This document shows, in pieces, positions 1-7,884 of a DNA stretch of 31,262 bases (position 1 is the stretch's first letter; each line of letters starts with the position of its first letter). Below the pieces are notes generated by a model that saw only the letters and a list, made by a program, of their open reading frames with translations, was not told the origin of the DNA and made no database searches. The DNA lies in IMG/VR virus record IMGVR_UViG_3300043438_000571, positions 1 through 31,262 of that record; one strand, written 5' to 3'. The position numbers and the translations under genes were made by a program. The stretch comes from a virus.

Positions 1-732
1 ATGTACGTGAACTTGTTTGGAAACTGTGTAGATTGGGATCGGTTCCAAATACAAACTAGATTCTTTAATGATGATCTTGTGATCATCGAAGACGCAGCAC
101 AAAGTTTTGGTGCCAGTTACCGAGGCATACCCAGTGGCAAGATGGGTGACATCAGCGTGTTGAGTTTTGATCCAACCAAGAACTTGGGCAACTATGGGTC
201 AGGAGGAATGATTTTGACAGATGATCTGCACATTGTCAACACAGTAAAAGGTCTGCGCGACAACGGTAGACCTGTAACCTATCTTTATCACAACGACACC
301 CCAGGAACCAACAGCAAAATGAGTGAGTCTGATTCAGCTCAGATGTTGGTCAAACTCAATCACTTTGATTCGTGGCAGCGGCGCAGAACCAAGATCGCCG
401 AATACTACATGCAAGAGTTGTATCAGTACGTGGATACATTAACCCCAAACAAGGATGTGGTTCATGCCTGGCATAAATTTGTAATTCGCACACATGATCG
501 AACAGCCTTACAAGCAAAATTAAGTTGGCATGGCATTGAAAGTAAAATACACTATGATTATGCGTTGTACGATCTAGGAGTTGGAGCCAGTTATATTGAC
601 TACACCAAGGATGTGTACACAGAAACCAACTCGTTTACCAAAGAGTGCCTGAGTTTGCCTATCTATCCTGAACTGTCTGATGCTGAAGTAGAAACTGTAG
701 TTGCAGTCATCAAGAATTACTATACTGAATAA
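1..732 (+). CDS. DegT/DnrJ/EryC1/StrS-family PLP aminotransferase, 5' truncated by window
   Basis: The 243 visible residues are the C-terminal two thirds of a sugar aminotransferase of the fold-type I DegT/StrS family. These enzymes use PLP to transfer an amino group to a nucleotide-linked keto-sugar. Visible marks are VIIEDAAQSFGASYRG (residues 27-42, with the PLP-ring Asp31), the Schiff-base lysine Lys60 in SFDPTKNLGNYGSGG, and GIESKIHYDYAL, which matches the family's GI...HY segment. Family members are about 360-400 aa and the reading frame is already inside the domain at base 1. The ATG at base 1 is therefore probably internal, and roughly 110 or more residues lie outside. The stop codon overlaps the 3' end of the convergent repeat-protein gene by 23 bp. 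The neighbouring glycosyltransferases suggest a role in amino-sugar supply (inference). Confidence 0.88.
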   Translation: MYVNLFGNCVDWDRFQIQTRFFNDDLVIIEDAAQSFGASYRGIPSGKMGDISVLSFDPTKNLGNYGSGGMILTDDLHIVNTVKGLRDNGRPVTYLYHNDTPGTNSKMSESDSAQMLVKLNHFDSWQRRRTKIAEYYMQELYQYVDTLTPNKDVVHAWHKFVIRTHDRTALQAKLSWHGIESKIHYDYALYDLGVGASYIDYTKDVYTETNSFTKECLSLPIYPELSDAEVETVVAVIKNYYTE

Positions 733-3727
733 ATTTGATTTGTAACCAAGCCCAATCAAAACTCAGCATCAGCAGATTGTAATCACCACCCACCTCCTCA
801 TAGTAAGCAACAGCGTCAGCTGCACCACGCAAACACCATTCCGCATGATCACCATGTGCCACAGTTAACCAAGTGGTTAATCTATGTTCAGTTTCTAACG
901 TAGGTTGCGTGGCCATAAAGTGTTTTAGTTTAACAACTTCACGGAATGCTGTACGCCAGGTCATCCAAGGGTCTTGATTGAATCGTGCTATACCACTTAG
1001 TACAGGCACACTTTCGTGTGGCTGACTTAGAGTAAAATCAATACCAGGATTGTTATTTGCTAATACTAGATTCTTGTTATACGCAATCATGCCTTGGTGT
1101 CCGTACTCTAATCCGTTAACAGGATTCTGTGCATTAAAGATATAATGTTTGGGCTCTTGCCAATAATCTGGTTGCCATGTATACCAAGGGAAACTTCCTC
1201 CCATTACTTCTAGTTTGGCAAATACAGCAAAAAACCAGGGCGTGGTACTTGCACGAGCTGCCGCTTGATACGCTGCCGTACGACCATTGACTCCACGTAT
1301 CCATTTTACATTACTATTGGCCATGTATTTGGTGTGATGGAACATTAGTTCTTCATTGGGCTCACCATTACTAATGAAGATAGTATCCAGGGGATTTTCA
1401 GTCACATAATGAGGATTTTTGCGGTTTACATAAGGGTAATCATATAATTGTGTACGCAAATGTGCCTTGATTTCTCTAGGCACTATCGTAGTAGCCCCGT
1501 TGCGTGTAATTGCCTCAGCTACACGGTCTTTTGCATGCCACAAACAAAGATCCTGGGCGTTTGACGGTGCTGTGCTTTGATTGGTAAACACTGCGTATGG
1601 AAAATCAAACTGATATGCTTGTACTGCAGGCACAATGCTGTCTTGGGCAAATTGTACCACAGGAGCAGGCAGTCGATCTACCAATTGTTCTTGGCAATAG
1701 TTGATCACATTAAACCAATCCAGCATTTCTAATTCATACATCTGTGTCTTAAACGATTCCACATGTATATAAAAAGTATCTCCGCGACGTTGGCTGCTGC
1801 TGCCAAACACGTGAATCATTTCCTTTTGCCACGGTTCGGGTTGCCAGGAAAAATCAAATTTGGTGTAATTGCAAATGCTGCTGGTAATCCAAACGTATTC
1901 AGTTGTAGCCGTCGTCATTACACGTTTGAACGTGTCTAAATAATTATCAACAAAGCGAGTAACTTTAATATCAGGATGCCGTTGCTGCATCCAGGCCAAT
2001 TGATGGTTGGCATTGTTATGATCAACATAGTAGATGTCATGTAGATCATCGGGTCTGTGTACAGTTTGATTGTTAACAAAGTTCAAACTAGGAAACTGTT
2101 CTAGAGACGTAGCCCATTTAGCATGTCTTTCAAACTCCCATTTGTTGACAAGATATGTGTCAGACCATTTTTGCCATTGGCTGCCAAATATGTGCGTCAT
2201 GTAGCTTTGCCACGGCTCGGCATGCCATGCAAAATCAAACTCACTGTAAACATTTTCGCTGCTAATAACCCAGAATTTGTTTGTGCTGGTTCTAGTAACA
2301 CAACGACGCACAGTTTCTAACATGCTGTTGGCGTATCTGATCTTTTGTGCAGCAGGAAAACGTTGTTGTAGTTGTTCAAACCGTACTGCAGATAATGAGT
2401 TACCCTTATCAACAAAAAAGATATCTAGCACGACAATTGTACTTTGGCCTTTCTGCTTGATTGGTAATTCGTATTCCAGTTTAATTTCTGTTGCACCAGG
2501 AGTGGTATATGTTAGTCCAGTGCTCTTTTGATATTGACTGCCAAAGTGATGTACAAAACAATCAGCTGGATGCGGATGCCAGGTAAAGTCAATGTTGTCT
2601 ACATTAATTTCTTCAGGCACACACCACCGTTCCGGCATTGACAACAATGCAGCCTTGGGATATTCCAGGTACTTGCGTTCAACTGCACCCAGCACATGGT
2701 ATTCTACTGTGGGCATGATTTCTGCAGCGTGCCACTGATTACCAAACACATAGATGTAAGGTGGATCACCAGGATCTGGAACCCAACTGTAATCCCATTC
2801 ACAGTCTATCAATGTGTGCCAATGGTTATTATGTCGTTCTGGCAATTGTGCTCTGGGATAATCCAGGAACTTGCGTTCAGTTGCGCCTGCAACTGCATAT
2901 TCTACTGTAGGCATAACCTCTGCAGGATACCACTGATTACCAAACACATAGACGTAAGGTGGATCACCAGGATCTGGTTCCCAGCTAAAGTCAAAGCTGG
3001 CTGCATGCACAATTGTAAACTTGTTAGGCTGACTGATTCTAGTAGCCTTGGGGTAGTCCATGTACTTTGTTTCTGTGGCGTTACCAACCACGTACTCCAG
3101 TGCAGGTCTCAATTCTGGTGCCAACCATTGATTGCCAAACACATAGCGATAAGGAGGATCTGTAGGATTGGGACGCCAGGAAAAATCAAAATATTCTATA
3201 TCATCTAATATGTTCCACTGATCCATTACTGGCAACACTTGTACAGGCCTATCTTCTACAAATTTATATTGTGTAGCGCCAGGCACTGTGTATGTTACAG
3301 TTGGCTCACGCACCGCTAAATTCCATTGATTACCAAATACATAAATGTATGGGGGCGATGCTGGATCTGGGCACCAGCGCCAGTCAATACTGTTTCTATC
3401 AACATGTTCAGGGATAGAATAACAGTCTATTATTGGCAGTCGATGTACTGGGTATTCTGTTCTGTAATTGTAAACCAATTGTGTATTGTGTTTATTGGCC
3501 AAATACACTTCGCCATTGGGTTGCCATTGATTGGCCCATACATGTGTTTGGTTTGCTTCCCAGGGCGCTGGCACAAAATTAAAATCAAAATTTGAGTAAT
3601 CGTTGCCTCCATAAATATACCAGTAGAGTCCAGTGCGGCTCTTGTCAGCAGCATCCTCTAAACTTGTAGCAGGTTGTTCGTGCGCAAATCTACCAGGCTT
3701 AGGCCCAAAATAAAAAACATCAAACAT
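710..3727 (-). CDS. 1005-aa protein of nine degenerate GT-A-type modules
   Basis: Nine copies of a core resembling FDFSWxPxPxDPPYxYVFGNQW start near residues 47, 114, 180, 245, 311, 379, 497, 624 and 846. The first six are spaced about 66 aa apart. Copies seven to nine sit in longer units that also carry an upstream half (for example DIFFVDKGNSLSAVRF at 435-450). The last unit (about 780-925) aligns along its length with the GT-A glycosyltransferase encoded at 19162-20091: VNGRTAAYQAAARASTTPWF against VKGSDAAHKAAAAASDTEWF, and NPVNGLEYGHQG against NIINGLRYGNGG. At the position of that enzyme's DGD metal motif this protein has FAKLE, so transfer activity is doubtful there. No signal peptide or membrane segment is seen. 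The start is the first Met; its ATG lies head to head with the next gene's ATG and no Shine-Dalgarno is visible. The role is unknown: a glycan-binding scaffold or surface protein is possible. Confidence 0.85.
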   Translation of the reverse strand: MFDVFYFGPKPGRFAHEQPATSLEDAADKSRTGLYWYIYGGNDYSNFDFNFVPAPWEANQTHVWANQWQPNGEVYLANKHNTQLVYNYRTEYPVHRLPIIDCYSIPEHVDRNSIDWRWCPDPASPPYIYVFGNQWNLAVREPTVTYTVPGATQYKFVEDRPVQVLPVMDQWNILDDIEYFDFSWRPNPTDPPYRYVFGNQWLAPELRPALEYVVGNATETKYMDYPKATRISQPNKFTIVHAASFDFSWEPDPGDPPYVYVFGNQWYPAEVMPTVEYAVAGATERKFLDYPRAQLPERHNNHWHTLIDCEWDYSWVPDPGDPPYIYVFGNQWHAAEIMPTVEYHVLGAVERKYLEYPKAALLSMPERWCVPEEINVDNIDFTWHPHPADCFVHHFGSQYQKSTGLTYTTPGATEIKLEYELPIKQKGQSTIVVLDIFFVDKGNSLSAVRFEQLQQRFPAAQKIRYANSMLETVRRCVTRTSTNKFWVISSENVYSEFDFAWHAEPWQSYMTHIFGSQWQKWSDTYLVNKWEFERHAKWATSLEQFPSLNFVNNQTVHRPDDLHDIYYVDHNNANHQLAWMQQRHPDIKVTRFVDNYLDTFKRVMTTATTEYVWITSSICNYTKFDFSWQPEPWQKEMIHVFGSSSQRRGDTFYIHVESFKTQMYELEMLDWFNVINYCQEQLVDRLPAPVVQFAQDSIVPAVQAYQFDFPYAVFTNQSTAPSNAQDLCLWHAKDRVAEAITRNGATTIVPREIKAHLRTQLYDYPYVNRKNPHYVTENPLDTIFISNGEPNEELMFHHTKYMANSNVKWIRGVNGRTAAYQAAARASTTPWFFAVFAKLEVMGGSFPWYTWQPDYWQEPKHYIFNAQNPVNGLEYGHQGMIAYNKNLVLANNNPGIDFTLSQPHESVPVLSGIARFNQDPWMTWRTAFREVVKLKHFMATQPTLETEHRLTTWLTVAHGDHAEWCLRGAADAVAYYEEVGGDYNLLMLSFDWAWLQIKFIQYSNS
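2447..3433 (-). repeat. Tandem ~66-codon coding repeats
   Basis: This is the run of five short tandem modules (copies two to six, residues 99-427) in the 1005-aa protein. The DNA is conserved as well as the protein: the segment beginning ccactgattaccaaacaca occurs at 2732 and again at 2930, exactly 198 bp (66 codons) apart, and both copies continue into a nearly identical stretch ending ggatcaccaggatctgg. A more diverged copy lies near 3124. The near-identity points to recent unit duplication. Copies two and six are more diverged. Confidence 0.85.
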
Positions 3728-4922
3728 GTATAATATTCACAGTCATTACGAAACTTTATTCTATGCATTAAAGGATATTGTAACACATCGTAGGTTAATT
3801 TACCTATACCCATACGGCTCAACTCAACCAGAAAATATTGAACGCTCAGCCGATAATATTTCAAAATTCAGTGGCTTTATTAAAGACGGACCTATGTTTG
3901 TATTCTACGACCAAGAACCCATATACGGCAATTATAATTATACATTGTTTGATCACATAAAAAATAATTTTCAACCACCACATATATTAGTAACGACTGA
4001 AAAAGATAATCCAACTCTGACAGAAATCCAAGAAAAATATGGTTGGCCAATTGTGTATTATTTTCATCATGTGTTTGCAGCGCATGATTGGTTTCGAGGG
4101 TATCAGTATAATTTGGCAATCACAAACCCAAAAGATAGAACTATTACAAAAAAATATATTACGTTCAACCGCCTAACTGGTAATGCTAGAGTATATCGTA
4201 GTTTTTTTGTTGCCGAACTTCAAAAAAATAAACTGCTCGAACACGGACATGTTAGTTACAGCGATGTTTGTCCCGAACATGGATATTACGAGGAAAATAT
4301 ACTTGCTTCGATAACTACACACAATGTATCAGCTGAATATGTATTAAACGCTAGACACCAATTAGACCAAATTGACTTTCCATTGCGTATTGATCAAAAA
4401 CATAATCAGTTTATTGAAAACGACAGTATGCGTATCAATGCTATTGAAGAATGCATGGAAAGTTTCTTGTATGTAGTAACAGAAACGTGTTATTGGGATA
4501 CCAAAAAACACCTGACAGAAAAAATATTTAAACCTATTATTACCAAGCAACCATTTTTGTTACTGGCATGTGCTCATAATCTTGAATATCTACGCAGCTA
4601 TGGATTTAAAACATTCAGGGCCTGGTGGGATGAAAGTTACGACACCATACAAGACCCCATACAACGATTACAAGCAGTTGTTAAAATTATCAACGACATT
4701 TGTGCAATGAGTAACGAGCGTCTTGAAGAAATCCTAACGGAAATGCAAGAAGTATTAGATTACAATTATAACTGGTTCTATAATAAACAATTCTTAGATC
4801 AATGCTGGGACGAACTAGTCGTTAATCTTCAGCTGGCAACTGCTCAAGTGTTACCCCAGACTTCTTCAGAAACACTAGTCCTGAATCATCACGATAATTT
4901 GCACCATAGTATACATGACTAA
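3726..4922 (+). CDS. GT10-like (fucosyltransferase-fold) glycosyltransferase
   Basis: This 398-aa protein has the C-terminal signature shared by GT10-type alpha-1,3-fucosyltransferase-like proteins of marine phages: VVTETCYWDT (250-259), TEKIFKPI (264-271), then GFKTFRAWWDESYD (293-306). A central strand-turn region (KYITFNRLTGNARVYRS, 143-159) corresponds to the segment before the donor-binding half. Two paralogues lie on the opposite strand at 15774-16808 and 18184-19137. It is one of only two plus-strand genes in the window. Its ATG shares two bases with the ATG of the divergent repeat-protein gene, and no Shine-Dalgarno is evident. The last 33 codons (366-398) are antisense to the dCMP deaminase gene, and that tail looks unlike the rest of the family. 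Donor and acceptor cannot be read from the sequence. Confidence 0.75.
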   Translation: MYNIHSHYETLFYALKDIVTHRRLIYLYPYGSTQPENIERSADNISKFSGFIKDGPMFVFYDQEPIYGNYNYTLFDHIKNNFQPPHILVTTEKDNPTLTEIQEKYGWPIVYYFHHVFAAHDWFRGYQYNLAITNPKDRTITKKYITFNRLTGNARVYRSFFVAELQKNKLLEHGHVSYSDVCPEHGYYEENILASITTHNVSAEYVLNARHQLDQIDFPLRIDQKHNQFIENDSMRINAIEECMESFLYVVTETCYWDTKKHLTEKIFKPIITKQPFLLLACAHNLEYLRSYGFKTFRAWWDESYDTIQDPIQRLQAVVKIINDICAMSNERLEEILTEMQEVLDYNYNWFYNKQFLDQCWDELVVNLQLATAQVLPQTSSETLVLNHHDNLHHSIHD

Positions 4923-5283
4923 TACCTGATTGGTATATCAATTTGGCACACTGCAGGCAAGGTGCATGAGTAACAAACAAGGCAGCGTTGTTACCGCTTT
5001 CGTTTGATTTTGCCAACTTGGCAATGGCATTGGTTTCAGCATGAAGAACTTCAGATTTGGTTTTTAATTTAACCCTATGTATAGCACCTTCAAATTCTGA
5101 GTAAGTGTCCGTTGTTTCATCTTCACAGTTGTTGTCCCAGCCTGCTGGCATACCATTGTATCCAATAGAGATAATTCTATCATCCTTGACCACAATAGCA
5201 CCCACCTGCAACCTACGGGCACTGCTTAACCCAGCAAATGTTTGTGCAGTCTGCATGTAGGCACGTTTAAATTTATCTTTCAT
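4822..5283 (-). CDS. cd: dCMP deaminase
   Basis: A 153-aa zinc-dependent deoxycytidylate deaminase, converting dCMP to dUMP to feed dTMP synthesis during phage replication. The zinc and proton-shuttle signatures are intact: HAE at 81-83 (His81 ligand, Glu83 catalytic) and PCLQC at 108-112 (Cys109 and Cys112 ligands). The N-terminal VGAIVVKDDRIISIGYNGMP matches T4 gp cd and bacterial ComEB. It is shorter than T4 Cd (193 aa) because the insert before the HAE motif is reduced. The start overlaps the stop of the preceding 70-aa gene (ATGA), so it is translationally coupled at the end of the long leftward array. The last 101 bp overlap the convergent GT10-like gene. Confidence 0.93.
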   Translation of the reverse strand: MKDKFKRAYMQTAQTFAGLSSARRLQVGAIVVKDDRIISIGYNGMPAGWDNNCEDETTDTYSEFEGAIHRVKLKTKSEVLHAETNAIAKLAKSNESGNNAALFVTHAPCLQCAKLIYQSGISHVYYGANYRDDSGLVFLKKSGVTLEQLPAED

Positions 5284-5492
5284 TTTATATATGCTATTCC
5301 ATTTTTAATTAACATTGTTCCCTCGCAAAAAACATTCCATTTTTCTATATTGTTCTCAACTGTAACATCATCACGTATAGGAACTTGAATGTCTAAATGC
5401 TCCACTAAATGTTCTATGCCGTTTTCAAATACTCGCCAGATTTTACCACTTCCATTATGCTGGTGATTAAATCTTATGTGATATTTGTTCAT
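5280..5492 (-). CDS. Small conserved phage protein (MNKYHIRFN...)
   Basis: A 70-aa hypothetical protein beginning MNKYHIRFNHQHNGSGKIWR. I recognise this as the style of a small conserved protein of T4-like cyanophages (MNKY-RFN, W-R-FEN, EKWN), but no function is known to me. An in-frame ATG nine codons upstream (at 5519) would extend it to 79 aa. I prefer the later ATG because the MNKY start fits the recalled relatives and shortens the overlap with the upstream gene to 26 bp; neither start has a strong Shine-Dalgarno. Its stop overlaps the dCMP deaminase start as ATGA. It has a mixed hydrophobic/charged composition, with no membrane segment. Confidence 0.75.
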   Translation of the reverse strand: MNKYHIRFNHQHNGSGKIWRVFENGIEHLVEHLDIQVPIRDDVTVENNIEKWNVFCEGTMLIKNGIAYIK

Positions 5493-5880
5493 ATATAATT
5501 TTTGTCCATTTATTTGCATCTTGCTCTGTTACTCTTACATCATATTTTTCTGGTGGTTCAAATAAACGATTAGTATCTTGGTATCTACCTTCTGTAATCG
5601 TGTCTATCCAAACTGTAAAGTCTGCGGCATAGATATCACGCATTGCAGGTAATGGACAAACAAAGTCTGCGATTATGTAATCCCTATTAGAGACATCTGC
5701 TATTTCTCTCATGCGCCGACTTTGTCTTAAACGTCCTTCTTCACTAAAATCCCAGTCATTAAATTTTTGTCTAATCTCATCTGCATTAAGCCATAGCACG
5801 TCTGGTGATAGCATTGCAAACAAGTTTAATGCTAGTGTAGTTTTACCCGAGCCCGGAAGCCCCATAATTAGTATTCTCAT
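5467..5880 (-). CDS. APS-kinase-like P-loop kinase (CysC-like)
   Basis: This 137-aa protein has the APS-kinase layout: Walker A GLPGSGKT (7-14), LNADEIRQKFNDWDFSEEGR (31-50), which parallels the LDGDxVR...LGFS.edR segment of CysC, and DFVCPLPAMR, which parallels the substrate-side FISPyr..R motif. Canonical APS kinase (about 170-200 aa) phosphorylates adenylylsulfate to PAPS, the universal sulfate donor. This version is short and lacks a recognisable RDPKGLY lid; in its place is WIDTITEGRYQDTNR. The substrate may therefore differ, although similar short forms occur in cyanophages. The start forms an ATGA overlap with the carbamoyltransferase stop. With the sulfotransferase-like gene at 15121 it could supply sulfation (inference). 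Confidence 0.75.
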   Translation of the reverse strand: MRILIMGLPGSGKTTLALNLFAMLSPDVLWLNADEIRQKFNDWDFSEEGRLRQSRRMREIADVSNRDYIIADFVCPLPAMRDIYAADFTVWIDTITEGRYQDTNRLFEPPEKYDVRVTEQDANKWTKIIYEQISHKI

Positions 5881-7358
5881 GAATAAACCTTGACTCCGTA
5901 TTGTTGTTCAAATCTATCTGCATCAGCTCTATCATTGACCATGGGCTCTCCTCTTATATTCAAGCTGGTATTAAGCAGCATAGGGCAGCCAGTTCGTTCA
6001 TACCAGGCCTCTAACAATGCTCGGATTCCTGAACCATCCGACGATACCGTTTGTACTCGACTGGTCCCATCATGATGGCAGATAGCAGGAAAACGGTCAG
6101 GAAACCTGCAACGAGCGACTGACTGCATATAATTGCTGTCAAGCCAGCCAGGGCTGAGATCAAAGTACTGGTCAGCCATCTCAGCCAATACAACAGGGGC
6201 GAAGGGTCTGAATTTTTGTCTGCGTTTAATTTCATTTACTCTATCCTTGATATCTGGACCTCTAGGATCCGCCAACAAACTTCTATTACCTAAAGCACGT
6301 GGACCAAACTCAGCACGACCAGATGCAACACCAACAATACCGTCAACCAATAAACTATCAAGTACGGGTCTAACCGGATATGCTCCCGGAATATTGTGAC
6401 CAAGATAAGCATTGACCCAATTAAGGCGACGCCCATATTGAAGTGCGGCAGCACCAAGGCTGCTACCAGCATCGCCAGGATTAGGCATAATCCATATATT
6501 TTCAAAGTATTCTCCTAGGTTTCTATTGGCTAGACAGTTGAGTGCAACTCCGCCCATGTATACAAGATTATGGCTCCATCTAAAATCTCTAGCATTGCAC
6601 ATCACATTATAAATCATTCGTTCTGTCAATGCTTGTGCTGATGCTGCAATATCAGTGTTGCTCAAATCAGCCAATGCTGTTTGATCAATGCCTATGTGTA
6701 AGTTTTCTTTAAATGTGGCACGATACTCATCTGCAACATATTGTGTGCTTATTGTATCAGCATGACCAGGATCACCGTATGCACTCATGCCCATCATGAT
6801 ATATTCTTCTTCATTGGGTTTAAGTCCCACACGTTGCGTCATTGCACTGTAGAACAATCCTATACTGTGTGGGTAACGTTGTCCCCATAGTCGTTTATAG
6901 TGTGCCTGTCCATGGCTGTCGTACTCTGCACCGTAAATGCTGATGGTATCTGATTCTCCAATGGCATCTATTACTACCACAGTGGCACGATCAAATGGAC
7001 TGGTTTGGAATCCTGCTGCAGCATGACTGAGATGATGGCTGTGACTGCTGTAACTTGGAATATGTGCATATCCGCCAAATTGCTCAGTGAGGATTTTCTT
7101 GGTAGATAATCTGTTCCACTCTATACCCTCGCCACTGCGCAACCTACGCAATTGCTTTTGCAATGGTTGTTCGTAGTAGGCCACATGATTGACTGGGCCA
7201 TGAGACATCACATCACGTAACAATTCGTAACAGAGATTTGGATCGTTCTTTATTTTGCTGTAGCGTTCACTATGAGCAGCAAACAGTATATTGCCGTGAT
7301 GGTCAATTACACTAGTCGCTGCGTCGTGAAAACCAGCCGAGATTCCCAATATGTTCAT
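5877..7358 (-). CDS. Carbamoyltransferase, NodU/CmcH/TobZ family
   Basis: A 493-aa enzyme of the family that makes carbamoyl-adenylate from carbamoyl phosphate and ATP and passes the carbamoyl group to a sugar or antibiotic hydroxyl. The N-terminal actin/YgjD-like half shows GISAGFHDAA (5-14) and HHLSHAA (108-114, metal/ATP site). The YrdC-like remainder shows GRAEFGPRALGNRS (347-360), KFRPFAPVV, HHDGTSRVQTV (428-438) and LLNTSLNIRGEPMV (461-474). All family motifs are present, so it is probably active. The C-terminal tail after the last motif is short (about 19 aa). The start lies 47 bp inside the preceding SGNH gene. In this setting it likely carbamoylates a phage- or host-made glycan, as NodU does for Nod factors (inference). 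Confidence 0.92.
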   Translation of the reverse strand: MNILGISAGFHDAATSVIDHHGNILFAAHSERYSKIKNDPNLCYELLRDVMSHGPVNHVAYYEQPLQKQLRRLRSGEGIEWNRLSTKKILTEQFGGYAHIPSYSSHSHHLSHAAAGFQTSPFDRATVVVIDAIGESDTISIYGAEYDSHGQAHYKRLWGQRYPHSIGLFYSAMTQRVGLKPNEEEYIMMGMSAYGDPGHADTISTQYVADEYRATFKENLHIGIDQTALADLSNTDIAASAQALTERMIYNVMCNARDFRWSHNLVYMGGVALNCLANRNLGEYFENIWIMPNPGDAGSSLGAAALQYGRRLNWVNAYLGHNIPGAYPVRPVLDSLLVDGIVGVASGRAEFGPRALGNRSLLADPRGPDIKDRVNEIKRRQKFRPFAPVVLAEMADQYFDLSPGWLDSNYMQSVARCRFPDRFPAICHHDGTSRVQTVSSDGSGIRALLEAWYERTGCPMLLNTSLNIRGEPMVNDRADADRFEQQYGVKVYS

Positions 7359-7884
7359 TTATTTTATCTGCTATTCGTTGATGTCCAAGTTCCAATGGAT
7401 GGCCTTCTGGTCCTTTAGGACAATCGCTCATCCATTCAACTAGGCCCTGATCAGGCCATCCCAACCACGGATAAGTCTTTGCGCCACTGGCCCACGTTTG
7501 TATATCAAACGCACTAACAAAAAAGTGCGGAATCAATTTATAGGATAAAAAAGCATGTAGTAACTCAACTTGAGTTAAAAACTTATCTCTGGCCCAGTCC
7601 TGATCCCATCCTCTAAATACTTCATTTATCACTTGCCCGTATTTCTTAATGCTGTTAGCAGTTAAATGATTGTTAGATATTTCTATTCTGTCCGGTGATG
7701 TCCACGCAATAATAACCTTGACAGGATATTCTTCGGTGGTGTTGATGTAGTTAACTGTGCTACGTACAATATAATCGTTACTGGCTCCTGCGACTGCAAT
7801 GTTAACAGAATCATGTACCAAGCTTGGCCAGGCGATGGAGCTTTCTTCGCCGCTGGTGAAGCTACACCCGTTTACTAATATCAT
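7312..7884 (-). CDS. SGNH/GDSL-like hydrolase (small, 190 aa)
   Basis: The pattern is that of the SGNH fold: the block I nucleophile motif GCSFTSG (residues 6-12, Ser8), block II/III-like AVAGASNDYIVRS (30-42, with Gly33 and Asn36), strand VIIAWTSPDR, and a C-terminal GHPLELGHQRIA (161-172) in the place of the catalytic Asp/His block. Such enzymes are often carbohydrate esterases or acyl transferases on sugars. The substrate cannot be told here. The start codon overlaps the stop of the 33-aa gene as ATGA. A longer paralogue lies just upstream at 7957-8751. Confidence 0.7.
   Translation of the reverse strand: MILVNGCSFTSGEESSIAWPSLVHDSVNIAVAGASNDYIVRSTVNYINTTEEYPVKVIIAWTSPDRIEISNNHLTANSIKKYGQVINEVFRGWDQDWARDKFLTQVELLHAFLSYKLIPHFFVSAFDIQTWASGAKTYPWLGWPDQGLVEWMSDCPKGPEGHPLELGHQRIADKINEHIGNLGWFSRRSD

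Noticed and set aside
734-760. Inverted repeat TTTGATT/AATCAAA with a 13-nt loop just after the aminotransferase stop, considered as a terminator
   Set aside because: Seven mostly A/T pairs, a long loop and no T-run. It also lies in the coding end of the convergent gene.
2123-3208. Plus-strand open frames opposite the repeat protein (2123-2320, 2277-2531, 2696-3208)
   Set aside because: They are antisense shadows of the periodic repeat. Their own internal repetition mirrors the 198-bp period, and no ribosome site or family match is seen.
6011-6505. Two hydrophobic minus-strand frames (6011-6235, 6290-6505) inside the carbamoyltransferase gene
   Set aside because: They lie out of frame over conserved catalytic motifs of a clear enzyme. 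Hydrophobicity is a common by-product of frame shifting in this composition.
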